From positions 2,326,001-2,390,000 of the forward strand of contig CM028920.1 of assembly GCA_016801845.1 (NCBI GenBank): DNA of 64,000 bases, given 5' to 3'. The notes under the pieces were generated by a model. That model did no database searches. It saw nothing but the letters and a program-made list of their open reading frames with translations, and had not been told where the DNA came from. This DNA comes from Polydactylus sextarius. Its lineage: Eukaryota; Chordata; Actinopteri; Polynemidae. How positions within the stretch are numbered: position 1 is the first letter of the stretch; each line of letters starts with the position of its first letter. The position numbers were made by a program, and so were the translations under genes. Below are positions 59,320 to 64,000 of the stretch, piece after piece.

Positions 59320-59860
59320 GTGATCAGCTGCAGAGCAGGCGTTGGGTGTTGGCGAGGTCTGCAGTTCAGGAGCAGGTGTTTGACAGACTGCTCACTGAGA
59401 ACCAAGAACAGATGTTGGCCAGGCCATTGACTGGAGATCAGGAGGGGATGTTGACCACAACTAACCCGGGATGAGAAGCAAGTGTCAGCTGGACTATAGA
59501 CTACCAGGAGCAAAAGTCGGCCAGGACAACCAACTGGATACAAGCAGCAGGTATTGGTTTGACTATTGACTAGAGATTAGGAGCAGGAACTGACTTCACC
59601 ACCAGGGATGATTTGCCAACTGGGAAGCATGAGCAGGACTTGGCTAGACTGCCAGGTCAAGATCAGAGGCAGAAATTGGCTACACTGCCGCAGGGGTTGG
59701 TGGGGCTACTCAATGGGAAGTGGGGCAGATGCTGGTTGGGCTGCTGAGTGGGAACCATGAGCTGGAGTTGATTAGATTGCCAACTTTGAAAGGGGAACTT
59801 GGAAAGGAGACTGCTCACAAGCTTCTGGTTCACAATGTGGTTCAGGGCTGGTGACATTGG
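59320..59860 (+). repeat. degenerate minisatellite, about 36-bp period
   Basis: Roughly a dozen diverged units related to caggagcaggtgttggcc followed by agactgctgactgggaac. Examples begin near 59369 (caggagcaggtgtttgac) and 59405 (agaacagatgttggcc). The period is a multiple of three, so open frames of up to about 100 codons on both strands arise from it. It resembles a decayed coding or satellite repeat; no protein is recognised. Confidence 0.6.
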
Positions 59861-60254
59861 GATAGCATGCTGGAGCCTAGCTAGCCAAAGACTAGCTGAC
59901 TGAGGTATTTAAAGCACTGCAAGTCTTTCAGAGTTGTCAGATTGTTGTGCTGTCACATGATACAACCTGTTATCCTGTAATTTGGAATACTGAAATTGCT
60001 GTGGATAAATTATTAATAAATCGATGAATTTATAATTATATGACATATTATATTTTACATAATTTCCCTTTCACAATCTACAATTTTTTTAGTATTATCA
60101 TATAGTTTTGAGAGACATTTTTCTCTAAACATCTCTTAAAATGGATGTAAAATCTGATGAATGATGTGAGGTGACGACAGAGTTAAAGCCTCTGGATCAG
60201 CAGGAAGTGCCATTTGCTGCACACATAAACACTCACTTCACACATACATAACAA

Positions 60255-60336
60255 TCCACACATACACACACACACAAACACACACACACACACACACACC
60301 GCAAAAAGGCAGAGGTTCCAGGAAGGGAACCCCTGA

Positions 60337-60395
<59 letters not shown>
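60255..60395. repeat. (CA)n and (GT)n arms forming an inverted repeat
   Basis: A CA-rich arm (60262-60299) and a GT arm (60339-60395) are complementary. Between them GGTTCC (60314-60319) and GGAACC (60326-60331) form a second, nested inverted repeat. Confidence 0.8.
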
Positions 60396-60399
<4 letters not shown>

Positions 60400-61779
60400 T
60401 GATATTATGACCACAGTCACAGTCATGGCGATCTTAACAGCAGTTCATCTGGGGTAACCCACACACACACACACACATACGGTTTGTGTACACATATATC
60501 TAAATAGAAGCCTTGCAAACAGCTTAAAGCAACTGGATCAGTTTTGACAAATAGTTACCTATTAAATTAAGAATATACATAAAGATATTACCACACGGTT
60601 AGACTGAAGAACAGTTTACGTTCTGTCAGAAAACTATCATGTCACTGAGTATCCATACCTGATCTCAAACACACGGGTGGGGGTAGAATTACCATTTAAA
60701 GGTGGATTAGGATGGTACATATTTCAAGATAAATCTCTCATAATGCTTTATGTATGTAGTATGTACACATGAAATGAAGCAGGTGTGCTTTTGGAAAGTT
60801 ACATAAATGATCACTGTTCCCTGTCATCAGAGAAATGTGGGGAGAGGCAGTTTTCCTTTCCAACCTTCCATCCAAAAAAGCAGTATGGATGGAGTATTGC
60901 ATTGTTGTTAAACAAGTATCAGGATGGCATGAAACATCAAATCATAATGTTACTGCTGATTAAATAATACAAACCAATGAAATAGGTGCTGGTAGGATTA
61001 TCAGTGGTTTGTTTTTTTTTTTTTTTTTGCATCACATTTAATATCTGCGGTACACACAACTATGTGTACCACGTTTCACGACAGACAGATCTGAGATACT
61101 TCACTAGAAAACCACAATTCTGTATCTCACTGGTACCAGAGTAGATGTAGGATGATCACCACTGTCACATTTGATGAATTGTGTACAATTCATCAAAGTT
61201 ATTTCAATGACAGTGATCAGTGGATTTGTTCACTGGGCTGTTACCATAGTAATTCCACTTCACAGTAATGTGGAGGAAAATAGCACAATAACGTGACGGT
61301 GAAAATTTAAAGCTAAGCCGTGTTTCTTCAGGAACCCACTGAGATGATGTAACATTTGAACTTGAGTCACCTCGTCCACAGTCAAACAGAGTTCACCACA
61401 TGTCGCTGCCTAGGCCACAGTGACAAAACAGTTGCCCCCTTTCCACCCCCTCCTCATCTCCTACTCTTTTCTTCGGTTTCCCTTCACTGTAATCAACACC
61501 ACCCCATTCAGTTTACCAACACAGAGGAGAGTGTCATTACCCTGTGTTTAATGGTCCCACAATAGCCTCTTTTACACAGAGGTCTTCTGTATTGCTGTTT
61601 AGAAGTCCACTTGTTACGCTGCCTTTGCTTGTTTACACTGAACCAAACAAAGCCAGTGTAATGCCGCCCCAGTTTGTGATGTTAGACTGCACAGCAGCAT
61701 CATCAGCATCTGTTCCTTTTACACAGACATTGTTTTGGCTCTGTGATGATGCATTCTCACCTACATGAGCTGACCTGAA

Positions 61780-63995
61780 AAGTAAAATCATGACTAAGCT
61801 GGAAACCTGGCAGCACTGCAATCTAAGTGACAAAATACATTCAGAAAGTCTACTTGAGGATGTAAATGCAGCACTGCAAACTATCCACACAGTCCATCAC
61901 TGAGCCCACAGCAGCAGTGATGCTAGAGATGCTTGGCTTCAAGATGCACATCACAGGCCATTAAAAGGACTACCCCCATGGAGGAACCATGAAGTGAAGA
62001 TCAAGGCAACACAGAGAGAAGAAGCCAACTCACCAAAGGTACAAGGTTGAGGGTCAAGTATGAAGAGGTGGACAGCACCAAGCCCTGGCATGAGCCACAC
62101 CTACAGGTTTATGAAGGTAACTGCACCTTGCGAACATCTTGCAGCACAAATGAACCAACTGCTGAGTGATGGAACACACATGGGGTAATAAGCCCAGGGA
62201 TGAATAGATCACATTCCTCAGAAGGAGGAAATTACATTCCAATCACCTGCCTCAGAAGGAGGAAATTACATCAGTGGAGGCCAAAAGGAGGACACTCCAA
62301 AGCCTTACTCATCAAAAAGACCACTCTGGATTATGGCTGGATAATGGAATTCTTAGAGATGTACAACATTAGAGGACACAACCTCAAAGCTCTAATTGCA
62401 CAGGCCAACTTACCATCAAATGTTACCATCAAATGTGCCATATACCAAGGTGATGCACTATCCCTGCTGCTGTTCTGCATAGGCCTGACTCTTCTTGGCC
62501 AGATCATTGGAATGGGTGACAATGAGAAACTGTTCCAAAGTGGAACAGATGTCAGCCTCCACTACATAGATGACATCCAGCTGTGTGCAAGAACTGACTG
62601 ACAAATGAACTCTCTAATCCACACCACAAAATACGTGTCAAGTATAGTGGTGAATGTATGTGTGAATGTGATCTGTAGAACAAAGTGCTTTGGAGTGGTC
62701 GCAAGAAGACAAAAGCATAATATAAATGTTGACTTTATTTAATATTTAGCACTAGGATCTTCAGCAATGACATCACTGTTGCTGGATGGTGTCCAAGAGA
62801 GGGAAACTGAAGAGAGGAACAGATCTACCACAAGCTAGCATTGCAAATGTTCAGAGTAGCTACCAGTACCTTTGGACCCTGAAGGCAAATGGAAACTATG
62901 AGAAGTTTGCAAGAATGTCAGCAACAACCAAGTATCATCAAAAGCCACTTTTCCACCTCAGCAACCTCTGGGTAATAATACAGGAATTAGCAAAACTCAG
63001 GAACCTTTTTCAGGGGCCAAAAGTGGGGCCTGCCCAGGGATAGGTATTCCATTTGGCCCTGAAAAGTTCTTGGGCAGGCCTTTAGGTTGACTTGTTGGTA
63101 ATTGGTTGTAACTAAAGGCAGTACATGACACAGTAAACAAAGAAGTGCCATTTTAAAAACCCAGAAGTGTATCAATACATATTTTCTATAAATAGAATCA
63201 AAGAAGTGAATAAAGCGACACAAAGATCGTAGGATTTCCCATATAATGATCAATGTGTGGCCACCGCCACAGAATCAAACTGGCTGCTACAAATCAATCA
63301 ATTTATTTTTTCTAAAGCAAAAGACAACATTAAAAACAAATGGACTGTTCTGCTCTCTCGCTCACTCTCTCTCTTACACACACAGGTCTGCAGCATGTAG
63401 TTTATCAATGATAATGTAATGGAGCAATCGCAGAGAAGACGAATGGTAAAGGGGCCATACATCTGGAACAAAGTCTAAGCCATCAACACATACACAGTCA
63501 TCAGATACTAAATCGTATAATTAGCTGGCCAAAGGAGGTGATAGAGGCCATTGGTATCAAGACAAAGAAGCTCCTCACAATGTATGAAGAGTTTCACCCA
63601 CTCAGTCCAGCACTTTGAGACAGTACTCTTAGAGGAATGAAGGAGGCTAAGAGGCTGCTGTCCAAAATGAAACAACAAAGATCCAAGACTACATTAGGAA
63701 GATGGACTCAAAGATTTACTTTCAAATAAGCACCTCAGGCAGCAGAAACCTTGACAATGAAGAGGAAGAGGGGGGTGGAACAGCAATAAGCAACATCAGG
63801 AAGAAGCAGCATGAGAAATTTGATAAATACCAAGGGCTGCAAGAGGAACTGGAAACGACATGGGGAACAAAAGCAACTTTGGTGCATGTGGTTATCGGAG
63901 CACTGGAGACCTCAGGTGTTGTACCAGAGATTTCTGTCCATAAGATCACAGTCATAGGAAGAGCTGAGGTATGGTGCAGAACTGACATTTAAAGT
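61780..63995 (+). mobile_element. decayed non-LTR retrotransposon (reverse transcriptase remnant)
   Basis: Conceptual translation, broken by stops and frameshifts, follows one retroelement polyprotein common in fish. In order: LPPWRNHEVKIKAT (about 61970), AQMNQLLSDGTH (about 62140), NYIPITCL (about 62230), the reverse transcriptase motif IKCAIYQGDALSLLLFCIGL (62430-62490), the catalytic-site relic YIDD (62561-62572, usually YMDD), MVSKRGK with ANGNYEKFARMSATTKY (62786-62930), SWPKEVIEAIGIKTKKLLTM (about 63520-63585) and, near the end, NIRKKQHEKFDKYQGLQEEL. The segment between the acidic run at about 63770 and NIRKK is missing, so the copy has an internal deletion. The R2/NeSL-like class is my best assignment. 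It is non-functional. Confidence 0.8.
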
Positions 63996-64000
63996 TCAAA

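Larger units (their letters stand above)
44499..61775. other. 17-kb gene-empty region downstream of cyp26a1
   Basis: Read on both strands I find no exon with recognisable homology. In mammals MYOF lies beyond CYP26A1 on the opposite strand; no ferlin exon is visible here. The region holds microsatellites, degenerate dispersed repeats (for example about 46262-46500, related to the casing of the 26003 repeat), small duplications and a minisatellite. Confidence 0.55.

Overview
The window is vertebrate nuclear DNA, almost certainly from a teleost fish. Genes are split into short exons with GT-AG introns, microsatellites (CA/TG, TA, TCTA) are abundant, and several fish-type dispersed repeats are present. 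It holds two protein-coding genes, both on the + strand, in the conserved vertebrate order exoc6 then cyp26a1. There is no bacterial-type content, CRISPR array, rRNA or convincing tRNA.

Region 1 (about 0.9-29.5 kb, with 3'UTR beyond) is exoc6, the Sec15 subunit of the exocyst tethering complex. I could place 23 constitutive coding exons with consistent splice phases. They encode about 801 residues, close to the 804 of human EXOC6. There are two alternative first exons (896-1035 and 1830-1927), a well-formed in-frame 30-nt microexon (18979-19008) and a possible second microexon of 12 nt (28852-28863). The largest introns are intron 1 (5.4 kb), the intron holding the 30-nt microexon (3.7 kb) and intron 21 (5.8 kb). 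They contain mostly unrecognised sequence, a MITE-like element (20456-20602) and a common fish repeat (about 26003-26230).

Region 2 (29.5-41.1 kb) is intergenic. It begins with CA-rich exoc6 3'UTR and has several AATAAA signals. From about 38.2 kb it becomes GC- and CpG-rich and carries three perfect DR5 retinoic acid response elements, at 38303-38319, 40441-40457 and 41085-41101. The last lies beside a GC box just upstream of the cyp26a1 TATA-like sequence. In mammals a CYP26C1 gene sits between EXOC6 and CYP26A1; none is seen here.

Region 3 (41.26-44.5 kb) is cyp26a1, the retinoic acid 4-hydroxylase, in seven coding exons with all P450 signatures intact. The exception is exon 1, which as written lacks one base near 41370, so the start codon is out of frame with the rest of the protein. 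This is either an assembly error in a short C run or a real null allele. The RARE array fits the known logic of this enzyme: retinoic acid induces the gene that destroys it.

Region 4 (44.5-61.8 kb) has no gene I can support. It contains microsatellites, a degenerate 36-bp-period minisatellite (about 59.32-59.86 kb), a possible LTR-like fragment and small tandem duplications. Region 5 (about 61.78 kb to the window end) is a decayed non-LTR retrotransposon with reverse transcriptase motifs, many stops and an internal deletion.
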